A stretch of 35,852 nucleotides of DNA from Candidatus Binatia bacterium (GCA_022823055.1 JAJDXX010000109.1:1-35852), one strand, 5' to 3'. Positions 1 through 8,486 are shown, numbered from the stretch's first letter. Program-made: numbers and translations. The notes: a model not told the origin generated them from the letters alone.

Positions 1-138
1 AAATCCACGCTCTCCCATCCCCGCCGCCTTCACACACACTGCCACGAAGCCGACTGCGTCGGTAAGCCCCTTACAGATGCCCCTCTGTTTCATCCCACGG
101 GGCGGCTCCCCTCGGAACCATGGCCGTTTGCAAGTGGC

Positions 139-267
139 TCACCAGTCTTCCTTCTGTTCCCGGTTGTCCAGGTCCATCGGCCTGACGGTGTAGTCCAGGC
201 CAGATTCCTCAAGCATGATGGAGGCTTTGCGGCCGTTGGAGGTGGCCTTGCTGTACAGGGTGATCAT
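139..267 (-). pseudogene. Truncated glutathione S-transferase (N-terminal fragment)
   Basis: The leftward frame starts with ATG behind a good ribosome binding site (AGGAG, about 7 nt upstream) and encodes 42 residues before TGA. The peptide begins MITLYSKATSNGRKASIMLE and resembles the thioredoxin-fold N-terminus of GSTs of the YfcG/YghU type (usual length about 200-230 residues). I saw no continuation of the GST domain in the 138 bases downstream in any frame, so the rest is missing rather than frameshifted. It diverges from the PLP decarboxylase gene. It could instead be a real short peptide, but a gene remnant is more likely. Bases 1-138 hold nothing else that I recognise. Confidence 0.6.
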
Positions 268-416
268 CGTGGCTCCTTTCGGTAGCGCGGTGACACGGGC
301 GTCCCATCTGGCGCCGTTCGTCTCGTCGCGAGACGGTTTATAGCGACTTCACCGATTTCCTGTAAACTGAACCGTAGGGACGCATTCATCCCCATCCGAT
401 TCGGAGGATCGGTTCC

Positions 417-2054
417 ATGACGACACCCTATCGCGACATCCTGGACAAGGTGCGGCTGGCGTTTCCCCAGCCGGTGTCCGATCCCATCCACGACTCGTAT
501 TTCATCCATTCCATCATGCGTGCCCTCGACCAGGTGGACGCGCTGAAGACGGAGCTGCCGATCCTCGGCGAGTTGACGGCGGGCGACTTCGAGGCGGCGC
601 GCACGGCGACCTTGCCGGAGGGGACGTCGTCGGTGGAGGCGGTCACGGCCGAGCTCGTGGGCTACCTGCGCGGCATGACGCTCTTCGGCCACCCGCGCAC
701 GCAGCAGAACGTGATCCCGCCGCCCACCATCCCCAGCGTGATCGGCGTCCTGCTGGCCGCGCTGTACAACCCCAACGTCGCCTGGGACGAGTACAGTCGG
801 CTCGTGGCGCTGGCCGAGGTGGAGGCCGCGGGCATCACCGCGGGGCTCATCGGCTACGACCCGGAGCGGTCCGGCGGGGTGTTCACCTTCGGGGGCACCG
901 GCACATCCCTTTACGGGGTCAAGATGGGGCTGGAGAAGGCCTGCCCGGACACCATCCAGAACGGGGTGTCTCGGGACGCCGTGATCCTCGTGTCGGATAC
1001 AGGGCACTACTGCGCCGCCAACATCGCCGGCTGGCTCGGTCTGGGCACGCGCAACCTGATCACCGTCCCTACGACGCCGGAGAACGAAATCGATGTGGCC
1101 CAACTGGACCAGGCCGCGCGAACGGCCCTGTCGGAAGGCCGGAAGATCGCCGCCATCATCGCCACCATGGGCACCACCGATTCCTTCGGCCTCGACGACC
1201 TCGAGGCCATTGCGGCGCTGCGGGACACGCTGGTGGACGAATTCCAGCTCGCCTACCGCCCGCACATCCACGCCGACGCGGTCATCGGCTGGGCGTGGGC
1301 GGTCTTCAACGACTACGACTTCGAGGCCAACCCGCTGGGTTTCCGGCCGCGTACCCTTCGCGCCCTGGCGGGGGCGTGCCGCCGCATGCGCCACCTGCCG
1401 CTGGCGGACTCCGTGGGGGTGGACTTCCACAAGACCGGCTTCGCGCCGTACATATCGAGCCTGTTACTGGCCAAGGACCGCGCCGACCTGCAGCGGCTAG
1501 CCCGTGACCCGGCGCAGATGCCCTACCTCTACCACTTCGGCGAGCACCGTCCCGGCATGTACACGCTGGAGACCTCCCGGGCCGGCACCGGCCCCCTCGC
1601 CGCCATCGCCAACTACCGCCTGTTCGGGCGCCAGGGCCTGCAGGTGGTGCTGGGTCACATCGTGGAGATGGCCCAGCTCCTGCGCGAACACCTGGAAGGA
1701 CGCGAAGGCAGCACCGTGCTCAACCGCGACAACTTCGGCACCGTGAGCCTCTTCCGCGCCTATCCGCCGGGAGTGGACACCTTCGCCATTAAGCGCCAGG
1801 AATTCGAAGACCCCGCCTTCCGCGACAGCCTGCTGGCCCACAACGACTTCAACCGGAAGGTCTTCCAGTACGTCCACTCCGAGGCCATGGCCGGCCGCGG
1901 CGTCGTCATCTCCGGCACCGACTGCTACCGCCGCACCGCCTACGGCGAGCCCATCTACGCCCTCAAGTCCTACATCCTGTCCCCGTTCGTGGACGAAGCG
2001 GACGTGGAGGCCGTGGTCCACAAGATCATGGAGGCGCGGGAGAGGGTGGGGTAG
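417..2054 (+). CDS. Pyridoxal-dependent group II amino-acid decarboxylase
   Basis: This 545-residue protein belongs to the group II PLP decarboxylases (glutamate, tyrosine, aromatic-amino-acid and diaminobutyrate decarboxylases). It shows the HADAV motif, whose Asp (about residue 287) should contact the PLP ring nitrogen, and the VDFHKTGFAPY segment, whose Lys (about residue 339) should form the internal aldimine. A glycine-rich GGTGTSLYG stretch for phosphate binding lies near residue 160. The ATG follows GGAGG by about 9 nt. The substrate cannot be read from sequence: the protein is longer than GadB-type enzymes and has a long N-terminal section like tyrosine or diaminobutyrate decarboxylase relatives. 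It stands alone, divergent from the GST remnant and convergent with mrr. Confidence 0.88.
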   Translation: MTTPYRDILDKVRLAFPQPVSDPIHDSYFIHSIMRALDQVDALKTELPILGELTAGDFEAARTATLPEGTSSVEAVTAELVGYLRGMTLFGHPRTQQNVIPPPTIPSVIGVLLAALYNPNVAWDEYSRLVALAEVEAAGITAGLIGYDPERSGGVFTFGGTGTSLYGVKMGLEKACPDTIQNGVSRDAVILVSDTGHYCAANIAGWLGLGTRNLITVPTTPENEIDVAQLDQAARTALSEGRKIAAIIATMGTTDSFGLDDLEAIAALRDTLVDEFQLAYRPHIHADAVIGWAWAVFNDYDFEANPLGFRPRTLRALAGACRRMRHLPLADSVGVDFHKTGFAPYISSLLLAKDRADLQRLARDPAQMPYLYHFGEHRPGMYTLETSRAGTGPLAAIANYRLFGRQGLQVVLGHIVEMAQLLREHLEGREGSTVLNRDNFGTVSLFRAYPPGVDTFAIKRQEFEDPAFRDSLLAHNDFNRKVFQYVHSEAMAGRGVVISGTDCYRRTAYGEPIYALKSYILSPFVDEADVEAVVHKIMEARERVG

Positions 2055-2087
2055 GGATGGCGCTCCTGAGGTTGTGCCGATACAGGC

Positions 2088-3005
2088 TCAATCGTCCGGA
2101 AAGTAATCCGAATCGATCCTCTTCACTTCGTAGGTTTCCTCGGTCGTCACTCCGACGCCGTGGTCGATCATGAACTCGGCGAGTTTGGCTCCGTCGATCA
2201 AAATGATCTTGGTTTCAATATTTGCGGCGAACGCCATCGCCTCACGCGAGAAGGTTGAAGTAGTGATGAAGACGCCCTTACGGGCGCGCTGCCCCTGAAG
2301 GGCGCCAGCAAATTTCTGGACGTCGGGCCTACCGACGACATTCTCCCACCGTTTGGCTTGGACGTAAATGATGTCCAGCCCAAGCCGGTCCTCCTTAATG
2401 ATTCCGTCTATGCCCTCGTCGCCGGAGCGGCCTATCGCCTCACCGGCTTCCTGTCGTGAACCGCCGTAGCCCATGCGGAGGAGCAAATCCACAACGAGTT
2501 GCTCGAAGAAAGAGGGGGGCGATTCCATAACAGCCTTGAGGAGTTCGTCCGCCAAGTTCTTGCGTAGCACCATGTACGCATCCTGTAGGGTTTCCTCAGG
2601 CGTGTTCTCCTGGTTCCCGTTATTCGGGGAGGTTACTCCAACCTGCGATGATGGCTGGCGGCGACGCTGCTGAAAGCTCTTGAATTCTTCGAACTGTTCA
2701 AGAAATTTGATATTGATCGCGGAGGGTTTGTTAGCGAGAACATCACGTCCCCTTTCCGTGATGCAAAAGCAGCCCCTCTTGGGAGATTCCAGTAGGCCGG
2801 CGTTTGTGAGGTATGACCGAGCCCAGTGGACTCGGTTGACAAACCTTGGCTGGCGGCCACTCGGCAAGATTTCCCTTTTCTCGTCGTCCGTTAAATCGAA
2901 GCGTTGGGCTAGGGTGTCGTATGTCTGGCGGAGATGGCGAGTTTCCCCGTCAGTAGCCAGTTCCAACAAAGGCAACATTAGAGACTGGAAGTCCGGAATT
3001 GGCAT
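2088..3005 (-). CDS. mrr: Mrr-family type IV restriction endonuclease
   Basis: A 305-residue protein matching E. coli Mrr (304 residues) in length and layout. Residues 1-90 form the Mrr N-terminal winged-helix domain. A low-complexity linker (about 110-140) leads to the PD-(D/E)xK nuclease domain, with the GDEGIDG Asp (about D200) and the QAK pair (about Q216, K218) as catalytic residues. The family cuts modified (methylated) DNA. The frame stays open further upstream, but the ATG at 3005 fits the family N-terminus and has GGAGA about 6 nt before it. No cognate methyltransferase or McrBC gene is nearby, as expected for a stand-alone type IV enzyme. The upstream neighbour on the same strand is a DUF2283 gene. 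Confidence 0.9.
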   Translation of the reverse strand: MPIPDFQSLMLPLLELATDGETRHLRQTYDTLAQRFDLTDDEKREILPSGRQPRFVNRVHWARSYLTNAGLLESPKRGCFCITERGRDVLANKPSAINIKFLEQFEEFKSFQQRRRQPSSQVGVTSPNNGNQENTPEETLQDAYMVLRKNLADELLKAVMESPPSFFEQLVVDLLLRMGYGGSRQEAGEAIGRSGDEGIDGIIKEDRLGLDIIYVQAKRWENVVGRPDVQKFAGALQGQRARKGVFITTSTFSREAMAFAANIETKIILIDGAKLAEFMIDHGVGVTTEETYEVKRIDSDYFPDD

Positions 3006-3069
3006 GCGTTTCTCCGGTACGTATTCTGCTGGAGCGGTAGATGCGTGTCTCGTAGCGGGACCCAAGCTC

Positions 3070-3288
3070 TCACCCGGCTCGATAAGTCCGCACCGGCAGC
3101 GCCTCGGTCTCCAAGGTGGACAGGTCGAGGCGTTTGGAAGCATTATCGATGTCGAAGCCCACGACGTCCCCGTTGGCGTCGAGATCGACGTTGAGCCCTC
3201 CGGCGACTTCGCGTGTCTCGGTACCCGGTCCCAGCTTGAGTTCGACATAAAGACTGTCGGTTTCGGGGTAGTAGTGGAGTTTCATCAT
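3070..3288 (-). CDS. DUF2283 domain protein
   Basis: A 72-residue protein that is entirely one DUF2283 domain. It shows the typical opening (YYPETDSLYVEL), the central GLNVDLDANGDVVGFDIDNAS segment and a short C-terminal tail. Its function is unknown; in many genomes such genes sit next to DUF4258 genes in toxin-antitoxin-like pairs. I looked for a DUF4258 partner immediately up- and downstream and did not find one. Two ATG codons are adjacent; the second (3285) is better spaced from the AGGAAGA ribosome binding site, so the protein may be 71 residues. The gene lies 64 bases upstream of mrr on the same strand and may be co-transcribed with it. Confidence 0.8.
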   Translation of the reverse strand: MMKLHYYPETDSLYVELKLGPGTETREVAGGLNVDLDANGDVVGFDIDNASKRLDLSTLETEALPVRTYRAG

Positions 3289-3363
3289 TCTTCCTTTCGA
3301 AAACCGCGATCAAAGAAGGTCGTGGACTCCACCATCGATTGTCTCGTTCAACTTTTCTCCTGG

Positions 3364-4461
3364 TCACTCCCCGTCCAACTCCCGGTGCAGCCACTTCAAT
3401 ATCGTCGGAAACACGTCCGGCGACTCCCCCATATGCCCGCCCGGGAAGAGCCGTATGGTCTTGGGGTCGCCGCACTCCAGCAGCATGAAGAAGTCCTCGA
3501 TGGGTACCTGGAGGTCGTCCTTGCCGTTGACCAGGAGCATGGGGGCGCAGGGCTTGTCGAGCAGGCCCTGGTCCTTGAGGGACAGGATCGGCATGATCTC
3601 ACAGAGTTCGTCGAAGGTGCGCTTGCCGAACAGGTTGGCGCGGGCCTCGATGAGGTCGAAGAGGTAGGAGGAGGCGTTGCGGGAGCGCTGCTGCCAGTCG
3701 GGCTGGAAGAAGCCGTGGATGCCGCCGCCCCAGTTGACCGCGGCGCGCAGGCGCTCGGGCTCCACGTGGGCCAGCTTGGTGGACCAGTAGCCGCCGAAGC
3801 TGGCGCCCAAGGCGGCGATGCGGTCGGAGTCCACTTCGGGCCGGGTGACGAGGTGGTCCAGGGCCGTGGTGTAGACCTCGTGGGCGGTGTCGGAGGCGAG
3901 CACCGGGGACTCGCCGGTTCCGGGGCTGTCCATGATGAAACAACCCCAGCCCTCGGCGAGCATGGACTCGACGAAGCTGTGGCGCTCCTCCTTCCAGTTG
4001 TCGATGCCGCCCCAGTGCATGATGACCGGCGCGGGCCGCTTGTCGGGCAGGCGCAGGTAGCCCACCACCTCCTTGTCGCGCAAGGGCAGGGCGATGCGCT
4101 CCAGCGGGGGGTCGAAGTAGCGCGAGGCGGCCAGGTAGTTCGCGATGGTCTTGCGGTAGGCCCCCTGTTTGCCGGGTGAGCTGGGGAAGGGGTGGCGTGC
4201 GGCGCCGTACCAGGCGGCGGCCTGGAAGTAGGCGGCCTTGGCCTCCTCGGCCTTTCCCTTTCCCTCGGCTTCCTTGGCGGTCTCTTCCCAGCGTGCGCCG
4301 GGTTTGCTCCAGGCGTCGGCCCAAGCGTCGGCGTCCATGCTGGTGAGTTCCGCTAGGGCGCCTTCGGCTTCGGCCGGGTCCATGAGATGGAAGGGGCTGC
4401 GGTTGCCCACGCGCTTGCGGATGCGGTCCTTGATTTCGTCCAGTGTTGCGGCTTCGGCCAT
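3364..4461 (-). CDS. FrsA-like alpha/beta hydrolase (esterase/C-C hydrolase type)
   Basis: A 365-residue alpha/beta hydrolase with a long helical N-terminal part (1-120) ahead of the catalytic core, the layout of the FrsA/DUF1100 and 2,6-dihydropseudooxynicotine-hydrolase relatives. The nucleophile elbow is GASFGG (about S221), the acid lies in NGKDD (about D315) and the His in GGHMG (about H343), so the triad is complete. An oxyanion-type HWGG motif occurs near residue 150. The start ATG is preceded by GGAGG (complement of cctcc near 4471). No signal peptide is visible, so the enzyme should be cytoplasmic. Its substrate is unknown. It is divergent from the TPR gene and shares an 83-bp intergenic region with it. 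Confidence 0.85.
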   Translation of the reverse strand: MAEAATLDEIKDRIRKRVGNRSPFHLMDPAEAEGALAELTSMDADAWADAWSKPGARWEETAKEAEGKGKAEEAKAAYFQAAAWYGAARHPFPSSPGKQGAYRKTIANYLAASRYFDPPLERIALPLRDKEVVGYLRLPDKRPAPVIMHWGGIDNWKEERHSFVESMLAEGWGCFIMDSPGTGESPVLASDTAHEVYTTALDHLVTRPEVDSDRIAALGASFGGYWSTKLAHVEPERLRAAVNWGGGIHGFFQPDWQQRSRNASSYLFDLIEARANLFGKRTFDELCEIMPILSLKDQGLLDKPCAPMLLVNGKDDLQVPIEDFFMLLECGDPKTIRLFPGGHMGESPDVFPTILKWLHRELDGE

Positions 4462-4544
4462 GATGGTGGGTCCTCCGTGTTGCTCAGGTCGGTTGAGAAT
4501 ATCACGGATTCGTAATACACAGTAATTCCGTCAGGTGAAGGGCC

Positions 4545-4877
4545 ATGACGAAAGAGGACCTTTATATCCAGGGCATGGAAGCGTACGCCGACGATCGGGT
4601 GGACGAGGCCATCGAGTCATATAAGCAGGCTCTGGCCGAGGATCCGGATTACGGCGACGCGCTGCACGCCCTGGCCATGGTGTACGCCAATACGGAGCGC
4701 CTGGACGAGGCCATCGAAGTGGGCAAGCGCCTGGTGGAGGCGTGCCCCGACGATGAGCTGGCGCACACGAGCCTTTCCATCTTCTACCAGCGCAAGGGGA
4801 TGATCGAGGAGGCCGAGACCGTCGGCGCCAAGGCGCGCACCTTGGGATGGAAACGGCAGCTCGCCGAGAACAAGTAG
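4545..4877 (+). CDS. Small TPR-repeat protein
   Basis: A 110-residue acidic protein made of about three tetratricopeptide repeats (roughly residues 5-38, 39-72 and 73-102), with the usual small and aromatic residues at repeat positions (ALHALAMVYANTERLDEA is the clearest). There is no signal peptide or membrane segment, so it should be a soluble scaffold. The ATG follows AAGGG by about 3 nt. It precedes the MoxR/VWA genes by about 105 bases on the same strand and could assist that assembly; this is inference from position only. Confidence 0.8.
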   Translation: MTKEDLYIQGMEAYADDRVDEAIESYKQALAEDPDYGDALHALAMVYANTERLDEAIEVGKRLVEACPDDELAHTSLSIFYQRKGMIEEAETVGAKARTLGWKRQLAENK

Positions 4878-4983
4878 CCAGGTAACGCCACGCACGAAAC
4901 GCCGTCGCGTGACCCTCGCGGCCGCCGCCACGCACAGACAGCATTCACAAACTCACCGGACCGTCCGCAAAGAAGGGATGAGC

Positions 4984-5916
4984 ATGAATCTGGACAGCAT
5001 TACCGTCGATTCGATCCGGGACTCGTTGCGCGAGCGCAAGTACATATGCGACCGGAGCCTCGCCACCGTGGTCTATCTCTCGGTGCGCCTGGGCAAGCCG
5101 ATCCTGCTGGAAGGGGAGGCGGGCGTAGGCAAGACCGAGATCGCCAAGGTGCTCGCGGACGTGCTTCAGACCCGGCTCATCCGGCTCCAGTGCTACGAAG
5201 GGCTGGACTCCAACACCGCGCTCTATGAGTGGAACTACCCGAAGCAGATGCTGCGCATCAAGCTGGAGGAGATCGGCACGGGCAACCGCGAGGCGGTGGA
5301 GACGGAGATCTTCTCCGAGGAATACCTCATCAGCCGGCCTTTGCTGGACGCCATCCGCACCGACGGCGCCGAGCCTCCGGTGCTGCTCATCGACGAGATC
5401 GACCGCGCGGACATGGAGTTCGAGGCCTTCCTCCTCGAGGTGCTGTCGGATTTCCAGATCAGCATTCCCGAGGTCGGCACCATCGCGGCGGCCAAGCGCC
5501 CCTACGTGTTCCTCACCTCGAACCGCACTCGCGAAATCCACGACGCCCTCAAGCGCCGCTGCCTGTACCACTGGATCGAGTACCCCACGTTCGAGAAGGA
5601 GTACGAGATCATCACCACCAAGCATCCGGAGATCCAGACGCTCATGGCCGAGCAGATCTGCGCGTTCATGCAGCAGGTGCGGCAGATGAACTTCTACAAG
5701 CGGCCGGGGGTGGCGGAGACCCTGGACTGGGCGTCGGCACTGCTGCTGCTGAACCGCGGCGAGCTGGACCCGGAGATCGTGAAGGAGACCGTGGGCTGCG
5801 TGTTCAAATACCGCGAGGACCTGCACCACCTGGAGGAAGAGCTGTCCGGCGACAAGCTCGACATGGACCGCATCCTCAAGGAGCCGGCCACCGTGGTCGG
5901 CGGGGGCGTCCGGTAA
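4984..5916 (+). CDS. coxD: MoxR-family AAA+ ATPase, CoxD-like
   Basis: A 310-residue MoxR-type AAA+ ATPase. Walker A is GEAGVGKT (about residues 44-51), Walker B is VLLIDEID (about D137-E138), and the sensor-1 segment reads FLTSNRTREI. This subgroup is CoxD, whose known role with CoxE and CoxF is to build the [CuSMoO2] centre of CO dehydrogenase; relatives serve other molybdenum hydroxylases. I chose ATG 4984 because AAGAAGGG ends 6 nt before it; an ATG two codons upstream (4978) is also in frame but too close to that site. The VWA gene 25 bases downstream is its usual partner. The symbol rests on this pairing; the hydroxylase it serves is not in the window. Confidence 0.85.
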   Translation: MNLDSITVDSIRDSLRERKYICDRSLATVVYLSVRLGKPILLEGEAGVGKTEIAKVLADVLQTRLIRLQCYEGLDSNTALYEWNYPKQMLRIKLEEIGTGNREAVETEIFSEEYLISRPLLDAIRTDGAEPPVLLIDEIDRADMEFEAFLLEVLSDFQISIPEVGTIAAAKRPYVFLTSNRTREIHDALKRRCLYHWIEYPTFEKEYEIITTKHPEIQTLMAEQICAFMQQVRQMNFYKRPGVAETLDWASALLLLNRGELDPEIVKETVGCVFKYREDLHHLEEELSGDKLDMDRILKEPATVVGGGVR

Positions 5917-5941
5917 CGCGGTTGCCCGCCCGGATCTCGAC

Positions 5942-7162
5942 ATGGCAAGAGAAGTCAACGAGGAAGAGATCGTCCGCGCGGTGGAGCGCTACAAGCGCCT
6001 GCGCGGCCAGGGCACCATGGCCAACATGCTCGTGTTCGGCCGGGTGCTCAAGGACCTGGGCTTCCGCCTCGGGCTGAGCCAGGTCATCGACGCCAACCGC
6101 TGCATGCCGCTCATCGACATCCGCAGCCGGCCGGACTTCCACCGGACGCTGGCGGCCAACCTGCTCCACGACCACGAGGACATTGCGCTCTTCGACCAGG
6201 TGTTCGAGGCCTTCTGGCAGGGCGACATGGAGATCGAGCCCGCCATGGAGACCATGGAGGTGCCGGCCCAGAGCCCCGACGACTCGCTGGACCCCTCGGA
6301 CGACAGCAGCGGCACGACGGAGGAGACCATCGCCGAAGAGGAGGGCGCGGCCGACGAGGGCGATCCGGACGCGGACCCGATGCTGGTGCCCACCTACAGC
6401 CCCAACGAGCTGTTGAACGAGAAGGACTTCAGCGAGATGGGCATCGAGGAGAGCCGGGCCGTGACCCAGGCGATCCTGCTCATCGCCTCGAAGATCGCCA
6501 CCCAGGTTAGCCGGCGCAAGAAGCGCGCGCGCCGGGGCACCGAGATCGACCCGCGCGGCACCATGCGGCGCAACATCAAGTACGGCGGCGAGCTGGTGGA
6601 GCTGGTGGCGCGCAAGCGGCGCATCAAGAAGACACGGGTGGTGCTGCTGTGCGACGTGAGCGGCTCCATGGATTGCTACAGCCGCTTCCTGATCCAGTTC
6701 ATGTACGGCCTGCAGAACGAGCTGTGGGGCGTGGAGACCTTCGTCTTCAGCACCACCTTGAGCCGCATCACCCACCTGATCCGCACCAAGAACATCGGCA
6801 ACGCCCTGGAGAAGATCTCCAAGAGCGTGCTGGGCTGGTCCGGCGGCACCAACATCGGGCGCTCGCTGGAAATCTTCAACCGCGATTTCGCGGTGAGCAT
6901 GGTGACGCACCGCACCGTCGTGGTCATCATCAGCGACGGCTGGGACCGGGGCGACGTGGGCGTGCTGGAACGGCAGATGCAGGCCCTCAAGCGGCGCTGC
7001 GGCAAGATGATCTGGCTCAATCCGCTGCTGGCGAGCGAGAACTACGAGCCCTTGTGCAAGGGCATGCAGGCGGCGCTGCCGTACCTGGACCTGTTCCTGT
7101 CGGCGCACAACGCCAACAGCCTGGTCCATCTCGGCCACACCATGCGCCGGCTGGTGGCGTAG
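5942..7162 (+). CDS. coxE: VWA-domain protein, CoxE-like
   Basis: A 406-residue CoxE/VWA-CoxE family protein. The N-terminal helical part (1-100) is followed by a strongly acidic low-complexity stretch (about 108-150, rich in D, E and S) and then by the von Willebrand A domain. The metal-ion-dependent adhesion site reads DVSGS (about D238, S240, S242), with the later SGGTNIG and ISDGWDRGD segments completing it. Known CoxE proteins work with the MoxR ATPase CoxD as a chaperone-like pair in maturation of CO dehydrogenase-type molybdoenzymes. The ribosome binding site is weak. A 118-base gap separates it from the XdhC-type gene, and it contains half of a palindromic repeat (TTTCAAACCCGTCCG at 7216-7230). 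Confidence 0.86.
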   Translation: MAREVNEEEIVRAVERYKRLRGQGTMANMLVFGRVLKDLGFRLGLSQVIDANRCMPLIDIRSRPDFHRTLAANLLHDHEDIALFDQVFEAFWQGDMEIEPAMETMEVPAQSPDDSLDPSDDSSGTTEETIAEEEGAADEGDPDADPMLVPTYSPNELLNEKDFSEMGIEESRAVTQAILLIASKIATQVSRRKKRARRGTEIDPRGTMRRNIKYGGELVELVARKRRIKKTRVVLLCDVSGSMDCYSRFLIQFMYGLQNELWGVETFVFSTTLSRITHLIRTKNIGNALEKISKSVLGWSGGTNIGRSLEIFNRDFAVSMVTHRTVVVIISDGWDRGDVGVLERQMQALKRRCGKMIWLNPLLASENYEPLCKGMQAALPYLDLFLSAHNANSLVHLGHTMRRLVA

Positions 7163-7280
7163 CGCGAAGAGAGTGTCGCCGGGGACGATCGGCAACGCCG
7201 CCCGGGAAGGGCGTATTTCAAACCCGTCCGAGTAGCGGCTTACCGAACTCTTTCGGCAGGCTCGGGACTGGGAGGCATCG

Positions 7281-7622
7281 ATGGAGAACATCTACGACGA
7301 CGTCAAGGAATTCCTCGACAAGGGCGAGACGGTGGCGGTGGCGACCATCGTGTCCACCAAGGGTTCGACCCCGCGGGAGGTCGGCGCCAAGATGGTGGTG
7401 ACGGCCTGGGGCGAGATCCTCGGCACCATCGGTGGCGGCTGCGGCGAGGCGGACGTGCGGCGCGAGGCCATCGAGGTGGTGCGCACGCGCAAGCCCCGCA
7501 CGGTGCGCGTGGACCTGCTGGACGAGATCTCGTCCGACAGCCCGGCGGTGTGCGGCGGCATCATGAACGTCTTCATCGACCCCTGGTGGAAGGACGAGGA
7601 AGGGGACGAGAAGAGCGCGTGA
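7281..7622 (+). CDS. XdhC/CoxI N-terminal-domain protein
   Basis: A 113-residue protein consisting of the XdhC_CoxI domain only. It shows GSTPREVGAKM, the cysteine motif GGGCGEADVRRE and the second motif VCGGIMNVFIDP, all usual for this domain. XdhC proteins bind the molybdenum cofactor, promote its sulfuration and hand it to xanthine dehydrogenase-type enzymes. The Rossmann (XdhC_C) half is absent here and is supplied by the next gene, 55 bases downstream. ATG 7281 has GGGAGG about 6 nt upstream. It belongs to the CoxD-CoxE-XdhC run. I am sure of the family; the client enzyme is unknown. Confidence 0.86.
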   Translation: MENIYDDVKEFLDKGETVAVATIVSTKGSTPREVGAKMVVTAWGEILGTIGGGCGEADVRREAIEVVRTRKPRTVRVDLLDEISSDSPAVCGGIMNVFIDPWWKDEEGDEKSA

Positions 7623-7677
7623 GGGAGCCTGTCGCGGGCGCCGGGCCCGGACCGGCGTATGGCAAGGTGACGGATGC

Positions 7678-8448
7678 ATGGACGCACTGGTTGAAGAGCT
7701 GATCAAGGTCAAGAGCGAGGGCGCCGGCGCGGTGCTCATCACCGTGGTGGAGTCCGACGGCGTCGACGGGTTGGACAGCGGCGCCAAGTGCCTCGTGCGC
7801 GACGGGCGCATCGTGCTGGGATCGGTGAGCGACCCGGCGCTTGAGCAGAGGATCGTGCGCGAAGCCGCCGAGCGGCTGGCCGAGGAGCGCTCCCGACTGC
7901 TTTCGCTGGAGACGGACTCGGGCGGGCAGGCGGACGTCTTCTTCGAGGTGATGCCGTCGCCGCCCAAGCTTATCGTCGTCGGCGCCGGACACATCGCCGT
8001 GCCGCTGGTCAAGATGGCCAAGCTCATGGACTACCACGTGGTGGTCGTCGACGACCGCATACTCTTCGCCAACCGCGAGAGGTTCCCCGAGGCTGACGAG
8101 GTGGTGGTGGGGGACATGGCCGAGACCGTGAAGGACATGGACATCACCCCCACCACCTACGTCGTGCTCATCACGCGCGGCCACAAGTACGACGAGCCGT
8201 GCCTGCGCGAGCTGCTGGACCGCCCGGCCAAGTACATCGGCATGATCGGCAGCAAGCGGCGCATCAAGGCGTGCTTCGAGCGCTTCAAGGAAGAGGAACA
8301 GATATCAGAAGAGCTCATCTCCCGAGTGTACGCCCCCATCGGCCTCGACATCGCGACGGAAACTCCCGAAGAGATCGCGCTGGGTATCCTGGGCGAGATC
8401 ATCAAGGTCCGGCGCGGCGGCAAGGCCCGGTCCCTGTCCCGGAAGTAG
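7678..8448 (+). CDS. XdhC/CoxF-family protein with Rossmann domain
   Basis: A 256-residue protein. Residues 1-95 look like a degenerate XdhC_CoxI domain that lacks the GGGC and CGG cysteine motifs. Residues 98-240 are the XdhC_C Rossmann domain, with GAGHIAVPL as the nucleotide-binding loop, VVVVDDR at the end of beta-2, and YIGMIGSKRR followed by the PIGLDIATETPEEIALGILGE block typical of XdhC and CoxF. Together with the preceding gene it supplies one complete set of domains in two polypeptides. ATG 7678 has AAGGTGA about 8 nt upstream. It ends just before the riboflavin kinase gene. Confidence 0.86.
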   Translation: MDALVEELIKVKSEGAGAVLITVVESDGVDGLDSGAKCLVRDGRIVLGSVSDPALEQRIVREAAERLAEERSRLLSLETDSGGQADVFFEVMPSPPKLIVVGAGHIAVPLVKMAKLMDYHVVVVDDRILFANRERFPEADEVVVGDMAETVKDMDITPTTYVVLITRGHKYDEPCLRELLDRPAKYIGMIGSKRRIKACFERFKEEEQISEELISRVYAPIGLDIATETPEEIALGILGEIIKVRRGGKARSLSRK

Positions 8449-8486
8449 AGGTTCGTATCCTGTCCACGCGTTCCCGCGAAACTCGG

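Noticed and set aside
264-1430. Long leftward open frame opposite the PLP decarboxylase gene
   Set aside because: Its translation is Arg/His/Gly-rich with no family motif, and it is a GC-rich shadow of a well-supported gene on the other strand.
5876-7291. Leftward open frame of about 470 codons opposite the CoxE-like gene
   Set aside because: No recognisable domain; its His/Leu/Gly/Val-rich composition is that of an antisense shadow, and the CoxE reading has clear VWA motifs.
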